From the NCBI GenBank assembly GCA_014872805.1, contig WKFN01000015.1, forward strand, positions 124,001 to 188,000: a DNA stretch of 64,000 nucleotides. The letters run 5' to 3'. The notes beneath the pieces are model-generated. The model was not told the origin of the DNA. It saw only the letters and a program-made list of their open reading frames with translations, and did not search any database. The position numbers and the translations under genes are program-made. This stretch comes from Opacimonas sp014872805. Its GTDB lineage: Bacteria; Pseudomonadota; Gammaproteobacteria; Enterobacterales; Alteromonadaceae. This document shows, in pieces, positions 16,805 to 25,207 of the stretch (its first letter is position 1; the number at the start of each line of letters is the position of its first letter).

Positions 16805-17974
16805 ATGGCTTGGAATGAGCCGGGTGGTAACAATAACGACCCGTGGAAGAATAAAGGTGGCAACAACCAAGGCCCACCTGATCTTGACGAAGTATTCAAA
16901 AAGCTATTTGGTAAGTTTGGCGGCAACGGCGGTGGTAATCGCGGTGGCTCCAGCTCGATCAATCTTGGCGGTGTGGGGATTTCTATTTTATTGGCTATCC
17001 TTGTCGTCGTTTGGGTGATAAGTGGCTTTTATACCATCCGCGAAGCAGAGCGTGGCGTGGTATTGCGCTTTGGAGCCTACCACAACCTAGTTGAACCAGG
17101 CTTACAATGGAAACCGACGTTTATTGATCGCGTTATTCCTGTCGACGTGCAAACCATTCGTGATCAGGCTTCAGCGGGATCTATGCTCACCGAAGATGAG
17201 AACGTGGTGCGCGTTCAGATGGAAATGCAATACCGCGTGGTTGATCCCAAGAAATTTGTGTTTCATGTGATCAACCCAGAGCAAAGCTTGTCACAGGCGT
17301 TAGATTCAGCGATACGCTATGTGGTCGGCCATTCGACCATGGATGACGTCTTGACATCAGGCCGTGAAGTTACCCGCCAGCGCGTGTGGGATGAGCTTCA
17401 AGCCATCATCGAGCCGTATGACATGGGCGTTTCGATCATTGACATGAACTTTAAGGACGCTCGTCCTCCTGAAGAAGTAAAAGACGCATTTGATGATGCG
17501 ATTGCAGCCCAAGAAGATGAAATTCGTTTCATTCGTGAAGCGGAGGCCTATGCTCGTGAGATTGAACCTCGTGCACGTGGTCAAGTGAATCGTATGAACG
17601 AAGAAGCGACGGCTTACAAAACTCGAGTAACGTTAGAAGCTCAAGGTGAGGTGGCGCGCTTTGCGAAGTTATTACCTCAGTATGAGGCGGCGCCAGAAGT
17701 AACACGCCAACGTATCTACATAGAGACGATGGAAGAAGTGTTCTCAAGCACATCTAAGATCATGGTTGATAATAAAGGCGGCGGTTCGATGATGTACTTA
17801 CCATTGGATAAGATCCTCGAGCGTCAAAATACATCAAATTCGTCACAGTTACCAATGAATGCCACGCAAAATGCCCTAGACGGTTTGCGTAATGCGGCAA
17901 CGGTAGACCGTCAAAATGCCTCGTCTCCGAACGGTGGTTTACGTAGCAATAACAACGGACGTACAGGGAGATAA
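16805..17974 (+). CDS. hflK: FtsH protease modulator HflK
   Basis: The 389-residue protein has a Gly/Asn-rich cytoplasmic N-terminus (residues 1-55), one transmembrane helix (ISILLAILVVVWVISGFY), and a periplasmic SPFH/band-7 domain starting IREAERGVVLRFGAYHNLVEPGL. Coiled-coil segments (EIRFIREAEAYAREIEP) follow. HflK and HflC form a cage around membrane protease FtsH and restrain its action. The gene is four bases upstream of the hflC ATG, preceded by GGAGAG and by an isolated palindrome at 16762. Confidence 0.95.
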   Translation: MAWNEPGGNNNDPWKNKGGNNQGPPDLDEVFKKLFGKFGGNGGGNRGGSSSINLGGVGISILLAILVVVWVISGFYTIREAERGVVLRFGAYHNLVEPGLQWKPTFIDRVIPVDVQTIRDQASAGSMLTEDENVVRVQMEMQYRVVDPKKFVFHVINPEQSLSQALDSAIRYVVGHSTMDDVLTSGREVTRQRVWDELQAIIEPYDMGVSIIDMNFKDARPPEEVKDAFDDAIAAQEDEIRFIREAEAYAREIEPRARGQVNRMNEEATAYKTRVTLEAQGEVARFAKLLPQYEAAPEVTRQRIYIETMEEVFSSTSKIMVDNKGGGSMMYLPLDKILERQNTSNSSQLPMNATQNALDGLRNAATVDRQNASSPNGGLRSNNNGRTGR

Positions 17975-17977
17975 TTG

Positions 17978-18874
17978 ATGAAAAATTTAATTGTAGCAAT
18001 TGTTGTTGCAGTAGCACTCATTCTGTCTGGAGCCGTATTTTTTGTTGGCGAAGGCACTCGTGCCATTGTGATCCAATTTGGTAAGGTCAAAAAGGATAAC
18101 GATACTGGACTTACTAAGATTTATGAACCGGGTCTACACTTCAAAATGCCATTCATCGATTCAAAACGTGTGTTAGATGCGCGTATTCAAACGTTGGATG
18201 ATGCCCCAGACCGTTTTGTTACTAGCGAGAAAAAAGACTTAATTGTTGACTCGTACGTAAAATGGCGCATTGATGACTTCGAGCGTTACTACTTATCCAC
18301 TGGTGGAAACACTTTGCAAGCCGAAGCGCTATTGAAGCAAAAAGTAAACAACGGCTTACGCTCTGAGTTTGGTACCCGCACGATTTCTCAGATTGTTTCG
18401 GGTGAGCGTTCCGAGCTGATGGATGAGGCAATGGCGCAAGCATCAGAAAGCTCTGATGAGTTGGGTATCGAAATTATCGATGTTCGCGTGAAGCAAATTA
18501 ACTTACCGTTAGAAGTGTCTAACTCAATTTTCCAACGTATGCGTGCTGAGCGTGCAGCGGTTGCTCGTGAGCACCGTTCTGAAGGTCAAGAGCAAGCGGA
18601 TATCATTCGTGCTGACATCGATGCTCGAGTCACAGTAATGTTAGCTGATGCAGAACGTAATGCACGTCAACTTCGCGGTGAGGGTGATGCCGAAGCCGCA
18701 CGTATTTATGCAGAGGCATATTCACAGAATCCTGAGTTTTACAGTTTCTTACGTTCGATGGATGCATATCGCGGCAGCTTTAATTCAAAGCAAGACGTGT
18801 TGATCGTGGAGCCGAACTCAGACTTCTTCCGTTATCTGAATGCTCAATCAGGCACAGGTAACAGTGGCGAATAA
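17978..18874 (+). CDS. hflC: FtsH protease modulator HflC
   Basis: I chose ATG 17978 over TTG 17975 because GGGAG lies seven bases upstream. The 298-residue protein begins with a transmembrane helix (LIVAIVVAVALILSGAVFF) and an SPFH domain (GEGTRAIVIQFGKV, YEPGLHFKMPFIDSKRVLDAR), followed by an Ala/Glu-rich coiled coil (about 185-250) and the conserved end FYSFLRSMDAYRGSF. It partners HflK. An intrinsic terminator 20 bases downstream ends the long nnrD-hflC gene series. Confidence 0.95.
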   Translation: MKNLIVAIVVAVALILSGAVFFVGEGTRAIVIQFGKVKKDNDTGLTKIYEPGLHFKMPFIDSKRVLDARIQTLDDAPDRFVTSEKKDLIVDSYVKWRIDDFERYYLSTGGNTLQAEALLKQKVNNGLRSEFGTRTISQIVSGERSELMDEAMAQASESSDELGIEIIDVRVKQINLPLEVSNSIFQRMRAERAAVAREHRSEGQEQADIIRADIDARVTVMLADAERNARQLRGEGDAEAARIYAEAYSQNPEFYSFLRSMDAYRGSFNSKQDVLIVEPNSDFFRYLNAQSGTGNSGE

Positions 18875-18894
18875 TACACCTGAGTAGTGAATCT

Positions 18895-18922
18895 AAACGC
18901 CAACCCTTGGGTTGGCGTTTTT
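18895..18922 (+). terminator. Rho-independent terminator after hflC
   Basis: AAACGCCAACC (18895-18905) pairs with GGTTGGCGTTT (18910-18920) and is followed by T residues. It ends the hflK-hflC transcript. Confidence 0.88.
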
Positions 18923-19029
18923 GTTTGTTTAGAATTTAATTCACCAATCTTAATTACAGTATTAATCTGTGATAACATTTCTAATTCAGTTCAGACCAAA
19001 AAGTATAAGCATAATAAGAAGGACTTTTC

Positions 19030-20625
19030 ATGGCCTACCCGACAGACTCTTTTTCCAAACAAGCCAGTACCGGCGGGTTTGCACGATTTCTCAACGGCGT
19101 TGAGCGTCTCGGCAATCTCTTACCTCATCCTGTGACCTTGTTTGCTATCTTATCGATTTTTATCGTGTTGTTGAGTGGGGTATTAGGCTATTTTGATATT
19201 GCCGTAGCGGATCCCCGTCCAGAAGGGGCTAAAGGGCGTGAAGCGGACGGCATGATTGAAGTAATTTCATTGATGAATGCAGATGGTCTGGCGCGAATCG
19301 TCACGGGTCTGGTGAGTAATTTTACCAATTTTGCCCCCTTAGGAACGGTATTGGTGGCGTTATTAGGAGTCTCAGTGGCAGAGCATTCTGGTTTATTGTC
19401 TGCGACACTTCGTTCACTTGTGGTGGGCGCACCCCGTCAGATGGTCACTTTTATTATTGTGTTTGCTGGCATCATTTCAAATACAGCTTCTGAGCTAGGT
19501 TACGTTGTTATTATTCCACTGGCGGCAATGATATTTCATTCCTTGGGCCGACATCCATTGGCCGGCTTAGCTGCGGCATTTGCTGGTGTGTCGGCGGGTT
19601 ATTCCGCTAATTTGTTGATAGGAACAATTGATCCCTTGTTAGCTGGGATTACCACGCCCGCGGCGCAAATGATTGACCCAGGTTATGAAGTCAGTCCGAT
19701 AGCTAACCATTGGTTTATGATTGCCAGTACTTTTGTGGTGGCGGCAATGGGGTATTTTGTTACTGAGCACATCGTTGAGCCTCGTCTAGGCAAGTACAAT
19801 CCCAGTGATGCTCCAGAAAAGCTCGATGCGCCAAAGATCGAAAAACCAACCGCGCTTGAGTATAAAGGGATGCGCAATGCAGGTCTGGCTTTCTTAGGTT
19901 TGTGTGGCATGTTGGCTTTAACTGTCGTACCAGAATGGGGTATCTTGCGCAACCAAGAAACGGGTATGGTGATGGGGTCGCCCTTCTTAAAAGGGATTGT
20001 GGCCTTTATTTTTGTTTCCTTCGCTATCCCCGGTTTTGTGTACGGCAAAACCGTTGGTACCATGAAAAATGACCGCGATGTGATTGAAGCCATGGGCAAA
20101 TCGATGAGCTCATTGGGTATTTACATTGTGTTGGTGTTTTTTGCTGCGCAGTTTGTCGCATTTTTCAAATGGACCAATCTAGGCACCGTTTTAGCTGTAA
20201 ATGGCGCAGCAGGCATTCAGGCTGTTGGTTTAAATGGTCCAGAGATCTTTATCTTGTTTATCCTAATGTGTGGTCTGGTCAATTTATCATTAGGCAGTGC
20301 TTCGGCTCAGTGGGCAGTGACAGCACCGATTTTTGTCCCAATGCTTATGCTGGTTGGCTATTCACCTGAAGTGATTCAAGCGGCTTACCGTATTGGGGAT
20401 TCGGTGACAAATGTTATCTCACCTATGATGAGCTATTTTGGACTTATCTTAGCAATGGCTGTGAAATACAAAAAAGACACGGGGATGGGCACTATGATTG
20501 CCATGATGTTGCCTTATTCGATGGTGTTTATGGTTGGCTGGACAATCTTGTTTTATATATGGGTGTTCGTTTTGGGGATCCCCGTCGGTTTTGGTTCGCC
20601 AACCTATTACCCGGCGCCATCATAA
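19030..20625 (+). CDS. AbgT-family transporter
   Basis: The 531-residue membrane protein has roughly twelve hydrophobic segments. It carries AbgT-family sequence such as RFLNGVERLGNLLPHPVTLFA at the N-terminus, GVSVAEHSGLLSA, AGIISNTASELGYVVIIPLAA, FAGVSAGYSANLLIG and GDSVTNVISPMMSYFGLI. Characterised members import p-aminobenzoyl-glutamate (E. coli AbgT) or export folate-antimetabolite sulfonamides (Neisseria MtrF). Which direction applies here cannot be told from sequence. It stands alone between the hflC terminator and hemH; AAGGAC precedes the ATG. Confidence 0.9.
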   Translation: MAYPTDSFSKQASTGGFARFLNGVERLGNLLPHPVTLFAILSIFIVLLSGVLGYFDIAVADPRPEGAKGREADGMIEVISLMNADGLARIVTGLVSNFTNFAPLGTVLVALLGVSVAEHSGLLSATLRSLVVGAPRQMVTFIIVFAGIISNTASELGYVVIIPLAAMIFHSLGRHPLAGLAAAFAGVSAGYSANLLIGTIDPLLAGITTPAAQMIDPGYEVSPIANHWFMIASTFVVAAMGYFVTEHIVEPRLGKYNPSDAPEKLDAPKIEKPTALEYKGMRNAGLAFLGLCGMLALTVVPEWGILRNQETGMVMGSPFLKGIVAFIFVSFAIPGFVYGKTVGTMKNDRDVIEAMGKSMSSLGIYIVLVFFAAQFVAFFKWTNLGTVLAVNGAAGIQAVGLNGPEIFILFILMCGLVNLSLGSASAQWAVTAPIFVPMLMLVGYSPEVIQAAYRIGDSVTNVISPMMSYFGLILAMAVKYKKDTGMGTMIAMMLPYSMVFMVGWTILFYIWVFVLGIPVGFGSPTYYPAPS

Positions 20626-20711
20626 TGATTGGTGCATGTGATTTTTGCTAAACAATAAGCTTGTTTACATATTAACACGTATATTAGACATCCTTTTTGT
20701 GGAAACGACTA

Positions 20712-21797
20712 ATGAAGTATACTAAGAACACTGGATTCACTCATGATCAAGGCGATAAGCTAGGCGTATTGATTACTAATTTAGGCACCCCCGAGGCGCC
20801 CACTAAACAGGCACTGAAGCCATATCTAAAGCAGTTTTTATCCGACCCTCGAGTGGTCGAGGTGCCAAAACTTATTTGGTGGTGTGTTTTAAACCTCATC
20901 ATTTTGAACGTTCGTCCCAAAAAATCGGCTGAGGCCTATGCGACCGTGTGGACAGAAGATGGCTCACCGCTTTTAACGCACACTAAAAATCAGGCTGCAG
21001 CATTACAGGCTAAATTCGATGCTGACCGTTCTGGTGAGGTGCTCGTGGATTTTGCGATGCGCTATGGGCAACCTTCGGTGGGGAATGCGATGGATAGTCT
21101 GCTTAAGCGCGGGGCGCGCAAAGTGGTCGTTTTACCGCTTTATCCACAATATTGTGCTTCAACTACAGGGTCAACGTTTGATGCACTTGCTGAAGATTTT
21201 ACGAAGCGACGTTGGCTGCCAGAGCTCAGATTTATTAATCAATATCACGATGACGCGCGCTTTATCCAGTGCATTGCAGACAGCATCAAAGCGCATTGGG
21301 ATGAACACGGACGTGCGGATAAACTGGTGTTTTCGTATCACGGTATTCCAAAGCGCTATCTATTAAATGGCGATCCATATCATTGTGAATGCCACAAAAC
21401 AACTCGTCTAGTGGCTGAGGCACTTGGGTTAGCCAAAGACCATTACATGACAACGTTTCAATCTCGTTTTGGTCGCGAAGAATGGTTGAAGCCATATACA
21501 GATGAAACATTAAGAGGATTGCCTGAGCAAGGTGTTAAGTCCCTACAAGTCATTTGCCCTGGTTTTAGCGCCGATTGTTTGGAAACTATTGAAGAGATCG
21601 GTGAAGAAAATCGCGAATATTTTATGGAAAACGGTGGTGAACGCTACGAATATATTCCATGCCTAAATGCAACGGATGCCCATATTGATATGCTGTATGG
21701 ATTGTTGCAAGACCACATGCAGGGTTGGACGAATGCGTCAGCAGATGACATTGCGATTCGCGCTAAAGAGGCTAAGGCATTGGATGCCCCAGTCTAG
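20712..21797 (+). CDS. hemH: Ferrochelatase
   Basis: I chose ATG 20712 (MKYTKNTGF), giving 361 residues; TTG 20697 would add five. Diagnostic motifs are KLGVLITNLGTPEAP, the MRYGQPSV region, LPLYPQYCASTTGS, the signature LVFSYHGIPKRYLLNGDPYHCEC (quoted partly; the His is catalytic) and FQSRFGREEWLKPYTDE. The enzyme inserts Fe(II) into protoporphyrin IX to complete heme. The cysteines in CHCECHKTT-type spacing and CPGFSADCLET resemble [2Fe-2S]-ligand positions in some ferrochelatases, but I cannot confirm a cluster. It is followed 22 bases later by the DUF4112 gene. Confidence 0.95.
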   Translation: MKYTKNTGFTHDQGDKLGVLITNLGTPEAPTKQALKPYLKQFLSDPRVVEVPKLIWWCVLNLIILNVRPKKSAEAYATVWTEDGSPLLTHTKNQAAALQAKFDADRSGEVLVDFAMRYGQPSVGNAMDSLLKRGARKVVVLPLYPQYCASTTGSTFDALAEDFTKRRWLPELRFINQYHDDARFIQCIADSIKAHWDEHGRADKLVFSYHGIPKRYLLNGDPYHCECHKTTRLVAEALGLAKDHYMTTFQSRFGREEWLKPYTDETLRGLPEQGVKSLQVICPGFSADCLETIEEIGEENREYFMENGGERYEYIPCLNATDAHIDMLYGLLQDHMQGWTNASADDIAIRAKEAKALDAPV

Positions 21798-21819
21798 TTC
21801 TTCATATTAAGGAAGATAC

Positions 21820-22293
21820 ATGCAAGCGCCCAAAGCACTCAAAGACGCTCAAGATATTGCGAACACCTTAGATACTGCGGTCAAGTTCCCATTTATCGGG
21901 GTTCGCGTTGGTCTGGATTTTTTAATTGGTTTGATTCCTGGGATTGGCGATGCGATTGTATTGCTTATGTCCTGGCGCATAGTATATTTAGGGTGCAAGA
22001 TGGGCGTGCCAAAACCGGTTTTGACACAGATGGTTCGCAACTCTTTAGTCGATTTTGGTTTGGGTTTTGTGCCGGTGGTTGGGGATATTGTTGATATCTT
22101 TTATAAAGCCAATACCAAAAATGTCCAGTTAATGGAGCGCTGGTGGATCAGCAATCACAAAGACGACGTCGATGCCTACGCCAAAGAGCAGTTGGCCTCG
22201 TGGGAAGCAGAGCAGGCACGTTTGGATAAAGCAGAGTTGTCAGAAACACAGCAGGCGCTGCTGAAAGCACAGCAAGAAGATAAGGAGTTGTAA
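21820..22293 (+). CDS. DUF4112 membrane protein
   Basis: The 157-residue protein shows the DUF4112 pattern: an N-terminal amphipathic helix (ALKDAQDIANTLDTAVKFP), two glycine-rich hydrophobic segments (DFLIGLIPGIGDAIVLLMSWR and LVDFGLGFVPVVGDIVDIFYKA, each with a P-x-V/I-G-D turn), and a charged, helical C-terminal tail. The two GD-containing segments look like an internal duplication. Function is unknown. AAGGAAG precedes the ATG. It is one base from the following small ORF, so the two are probably translated together. Confidence 0.85.
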   Translation: MQAPKALKDAQDIANTLDTAVKFPFIGVRVGLDFLIGLIPGIGDAIVLLMSWRIVYLGCKMGVPKPVLTQMVRNSLVDFGLGFVPVVGDIVDIFYKANTKNVQLMERWWISNHKDDVDAYAKEQLASWEAEQARLDKAELSETQQALLKAQQEDKEL

Positions 22294-22294
22294 A

Positions 22295-22435
22295 ATGGAA
22301 GTGTGGTATCACATTTTGGGATGGGGTTCCCCCGTGGGACTTGGCATTTTTATATTGTTAATTTGCGCGGGTTTAGGTACCATGTTCACTGGTATTGCAA
22401 GGTTAAAAGAGCAAGAGAGAAAGTCCTTACAGTAA
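22295..22435 (+). CDS. Small single-pass membrane protein downstream of DUF4112
   Basis: This 46-residue frame reads MEVWYHILGWGSPVGLGIF and continues through a hydrophobic helix (LGIFILLICAGLGTMFTGIA) into a basic/acidic tail, RLKEQERKSLQ. AAGGAG lies eight bases upstream inside the end of the DUF4112 gene, whose stop is one base before the ATG, so it looks translated and coupled. Its last nine bases overlap the 3' end of the convergent TSUP permease gene. Function is unknown; a small partner of the DUF4112 protein is a reasonable guess. Confidence 0.65.
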   Translation: MEVWYHILGWGSPVGLGIFILLICAGLGTMFTGIARLKEQERKSLQ

Positions 22436-23185
22436 CCCTTGTGCACCGCTATACAAGGTGCGCAGCGCCAATACTGTCATGATCCCTTTAAATGCCCACT
22501 CGAAGGTGTTGGTTGAAAAGCGGTTAAGTAGTTTTAACCCGAGCCAAGTCCCGATAGCACCACTCACAATCATGGCGATAACCAACGGCAACCAGGGTAA
22601 AAAGGCAAATCCCACCACACCAAACACCAGCATTTTGAGTCCGTGTTGCATGCTCATGCAGGTGGAGAAGGTGGCGACGATTTGATGTTTATCCGCGCGT
22701 TGTGAATGAATAATTGCGGCTACTAATGGCCCAGTCGCGCCAATGAACATGGATAAGAAGGTCGTTACACTGCCAGCCAAAATACGCAAAGGCTTGGGTA
22801 AATCTCGTTTTTGGGGTTTTATTCCCCACACCATGGCTAAGACAAATATGCCAATAGCTAACTCAATCAGCGATAACGGCAACTGCACAAGGACAAAGCT
22901 TGCAATTAGCGCCGCGAATATTGCACCTATCGCAAAGTACCCCACAATACTCATTTGAATATGCTGCCTGGTCATCACCATACGATTGACGTTGGAGCCA
23001 AGCTGTACCAAGCCATGCACAGGGATTAATGCGGCTAATGGCATGATATTAGCCATCATGATGAGGAGCAATAAGCCACCACCAATCCCCATAGATGCAG
23101 AGACAAATGATGTGAAGCCAGCGCTGAGAATAAGAATAATTGCATTAATCAGTGCAAATTCTGCGGGAAGAAGCCATTCCAACAT
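22427..23185 (-). CDS. TauE/SafE (TSUP) family permease
   Basis: The 252-residue hydrophobic protein has about eight predicted membrane segments in two halves. Family motifs include FVSASMGIGGGLLLLIMM near the N-terminus and FLSMFIGATGPLVAAIIHS at the start of the second half. TSUP proteins export sulfite, sulfoacetate or related anions; the substrate here is unknown. It lies two bases downstream of the DUF2237 gene on the same strand, implying one transcript. Confidence 0.88.
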   Translation of the reverse strand: MLEWLLPAEFALINAIILILSAGFTSFVSASMGIGGGLLLLIMMANIMPLAALIPVHGLVQLGSNVNRMVMTRQHIQMSIVGYFAIGAIFAALIASFVLVQLPLSLIELAIGIFVLAMVWGIKPQKRDLPKPLRILAGSVTTFLSMFIGATGPLVAAIIHSQRADKHQIVATFSTCMSMQHGLKMLVFGVVGFAFLPWLPLVIAMIVSGAIGTWLGLKLLNRFSTNTFEWAFKGIMTVLALRTLYSGAQGLL

Positions 23186-23187
23186 GG

Positions 23188-23550
23188 TTATTGTGGGTCT
23201 ATTGCATGAGCTTTAAGTGCGTCGAGCGTCACAATTTGCAGTGCCGCTTCACTCGTTGCATGCAAATCAACTTGCGGTGCAATCCCATAGTCATAGGCTT
23301 GTTTCCAGCGTGAGGCACATAAACACCAACGATCGCCAGCTTTAAGGCCAGGAAATTGATAGGCGGGAATGGGGGTGATCAGATCGTTGCCTAACCGTGC
23401 TTGCATTTGCAGAAACTCATCGGTGACAATCGCGCATACTGAATGATTACCACGGTCGCTAAATGGCACTTGACAGTAACCATTACGCATAAAACCAGTG
23501 CCATCGCAACAAGGTTGTAATGGCTCGCTAAGCACATTGCGTTCGGTCAT
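23188..23550 (-). CDS. DUF2237 family protein
   Basis: The 120-residue protein matches the DUF2237 pattern closely: NVLSEPLQPCCDGTGF, HSVCAIVTDEFLQ, GNDLITPIP, FPGLKAGDRWCLCASRW and a C-terminal ATSEAALQIVTLDALKAHA. The conserved cysteines (CC, C, CLC) are all present. Function is not known. AAGGAAA precedes the ATG. It is the first gene of a two-gene operon with the TSUP permease. Confidence 0.9.
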   Translation of the reverse strand: MTERNVLSEPLQPCCDGTGFMRNGYCQVPFSDRGNHSVCAIVTDEFLQMQARLGNDLITPIPAYQFPGLKAGDRWCLCASRWKQAYDYGIAPQVDLHATSEAALQIVTLDALKAHAIDPQ

Positions 23551-23604
23551 GAGCTTTCCTTTGAGTTGATTAAAGCATGCTAGTCGTAGTGAACAAGCAG
23601 TTTA

Positions 23605-23623
23605 ACACAATCAAAAATTGTGT
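23605..23623. repeat. Short inverted repeat between the DUF2237 and ubiG genes
   Basis: ACACAAT (23605-23611) and ATTGTGT (23617-23623) flank CAAAA in the divergent intergenic region. This could be an operator; no T-run follows, so it is not a terminator. Confidence 0.25.
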
Positions 23624-23697
23624 CCGTATTAAAAATTATGCAAACTTATCGGTATGCCTTTACGTATTAAAATCAAACCCTTTTTTATATTACAAGT

Positions 23698-24501
23698 ATG
23701 TTAGACAAAAGCGCCTTAGTCGGTGACCTCAGTACCACCCTAGACCCTTCAGAAGTGGCCAAGTTTGACGAATTGGCTGACCAGTGGTGGGACCCAATGG
23801 GCAAATATGCCCAAGCGATTGCATTTAACCATGCTCGCTTAGCGTATTTTACTCAAGCTATTGCCACACATTTTGACCGGGAGTTAGCGTTCGTGCCAAA
23901 ACCAACTGAGAACCTTTGGCACCTTTATGATTTGGGCAGGGTTTTTGAAGGCTTGTCTATTTTGGATGTTGGTTGCGGTGGAGGCTTAGTGTCTGAGCCT
24001 TTGGCTAATTTGGGGGCGACGGTAACAGGAATTGATGCCAGTGCAATGAGTATTAGAGTTGCTCGTCGGCATGCGCATAACACGACAACACCGGTGAACT
24101 ACGAACATGCCATGGCATCAGATTTATTAGCTGATGGCCGTTTGTTTGATGTGGTGATCAACGCCGAAGTGGTAGAACATGTGCATAATCAATCCCTGCT
24201 CATTGAACAATGCGCTAAGTTGGTCAAGCCGGGTGGAATATTGATTTTGGCGACTCTTAATCGGACGATTAAATCCTTTATTGTTGCCATTGTCGGCGCA
24301 GAATATGTCATGAATTACCTTCCTAAAGGAACCCATAGCTGGGATAAATTTGTGAAACCTGAGGAATTATCGGGATGGGCTGAACAATCCGGATGTGAAT
24401 TGCTTGAGCAAACCGGAATGCAATATAACTTGTTTAAACACAAGTGGCGCTTGACGCCAGTGATGTCCGTCAATTATGTCCAGGTCTTCAAAAAAGCATA
24501 A
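23698..24501 (+). CDS. ubiG: Ubiquinone biosynthesis O-methyltransferase, UbiG type
   Basis: The 267-residue protein has the UbiG opening EVAKFDELADQWWDP, the SAM motif ILDVGCGGGLVSEPLANLG, ATLNRTIKSFIVAIVGAEYV and LPKGTHSWDKFVKPEEL. UbiG methylates the two ring hydroxyls of ubiquinone precursors. E. coli UbiG has 240 residues; this one has an insertion of roughly 18 (about residues 60-78) before the SAM motif. Phrases such as GGLVSEPLANLGATVTGIDAS and EVVEHV are more like alphaproteobacterial/mitochondrial Coq3 than enteric UbiG (which has GGILAESMAREGA and EMLEHV). It could be a transferred or second copy. A glutathione S-transferase gene follows by 18 bases. Confidence 0.85.
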   Translation: MLDKSALVGDLSTTLDPSEVAKFDELADQWWDPMGKYAQAIAFNHARLAYFTQAIATHFDRELAFVPKPTENLWHLYDLGRVFEGLSILDVGCGGGLVSEPLANLGATVTGIDASAMSIRVARRHAHNTTTPVNYEHAMASDLLADGRLFDVVINAEVVEHVHNQSLLIEQCAKLVKPGGILILATLNRTIKSFIVAIVGAEYVMNYLPKGTHSWDKFVKPEELSGWAEQSGCELLEQTGMQYNLFKHKWRLTPVMSVNYVQVFKKA

Positions 24502-24519
24502 ACACAAAGGAGTGAATTC

Positions 24520-25128
24520 TTGAAACTTTACGATACCAAAACCGCTCCAACTCCTCGTCGAGTACGAATTTTTATGGCTGAAAAGGGTATTCATTGTGAA
24601 GTTGAGCAAGTGGATATTGTGGCAGGTGACAACCTATCTGATGCCATGCGAGCCAAAAATCCGTTGGGTAAAATCCCTATCCTTGAATTAGATGACGGAA
24701 CTTGTATCTGTGAATCAACCGCGATTTGTACTTATTTAGAAGCACAATACCCAGAGCCTCCTTTAATGGGCACTACGCCTCTGGAAAAAGGCATCATCAT
24801 GCAATGGCAACAGCGCGCCGAGTTGTATTTGTTTAACCAAGTCGGTATGTGCTTCCAGCATACCTCTGGCGCGTTTAAAGATCGCATGACGCCTGTACCA
24901 GAGTATGGTCGAGAGGCCGGTATCAATGCAGCAAAGTTTATGCATATGTTGGATAAGCATCTAGCGGAGAATACTTACTTGGCAGGTGAGAGCTATTCTA
25001 TTGCAGATATTACGGCGTTTTGTGCAATCGAGTTTGCTAGAGTCGTCAAATTAAGGGTACAGGCTGATCAAGTCCATCTATCAAGGTGGCTTGATGCGAT
25101 GCGAGCAAGACCTTCCGCTCAAGCATAA
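24520..25128 (+). CDS. Glutathione S-transferase family protein
   Basis: The gene starts with TTG 24520 (MKLYDTKTAPTPRRVRIF), seven bases after a perfect AAAGGAG; ubiG stops just upstream. The 202-residue protein has a thioredoxin-like N-terminal domain with the cis-Pro motif GKIPILELDDG and ESTAICTYLEAQYP (glutathione binding), and an all-helical C-terminal domain with the N-capping box SIADITAF. The substrate cannot be read from the sequence. Tight spacing to ubiG suggests one transcript. Confidence 0.9.
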   Translation: MKLYDTKTAPTPRRVRIFMAEKGIHCEVEQVDIVAGDNLSDAMRAKNPLGKIPILELDDGTCICESTAICTYLEAQYPEPPLMGTTPLEKGIIMQWQQRAELYLFNQVGMCFQHTSGAFKDRMTPVPEYGREAGINAAKFMHMLDKHLAENTYLAGESYSIADITAFCAIEFARVVKLRVQADQVHLSRWLDAMRARPSAQA

Positions 25129-25207
25129 TTTAATGCCGTTTTTTTAGGCCTTGTTTTTTAAGAGGTGTTTGTTAACATCTTGTTAAGCAGCATCAAAGGA
25201 CCCCGAC

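Noticed and set aside
16826..16960. Repeat region in the 5' part of hflK
   Set aside because: Gly/Asn codon low complexity is normal for the HflK N-terminus and is not an array of DNA repeats.
19683..20099. 138-codon antisense frame within the AbgT-type gene
   Set aside because: Opposite-strand shadow of a membrane protein, with no family match or start signal.
20661..20690. Promoter for hemH
   Set aside because: TTGTTT and TATATT-like boxes occur but the spacing (about 13 bases) is wrong for sigma-70.
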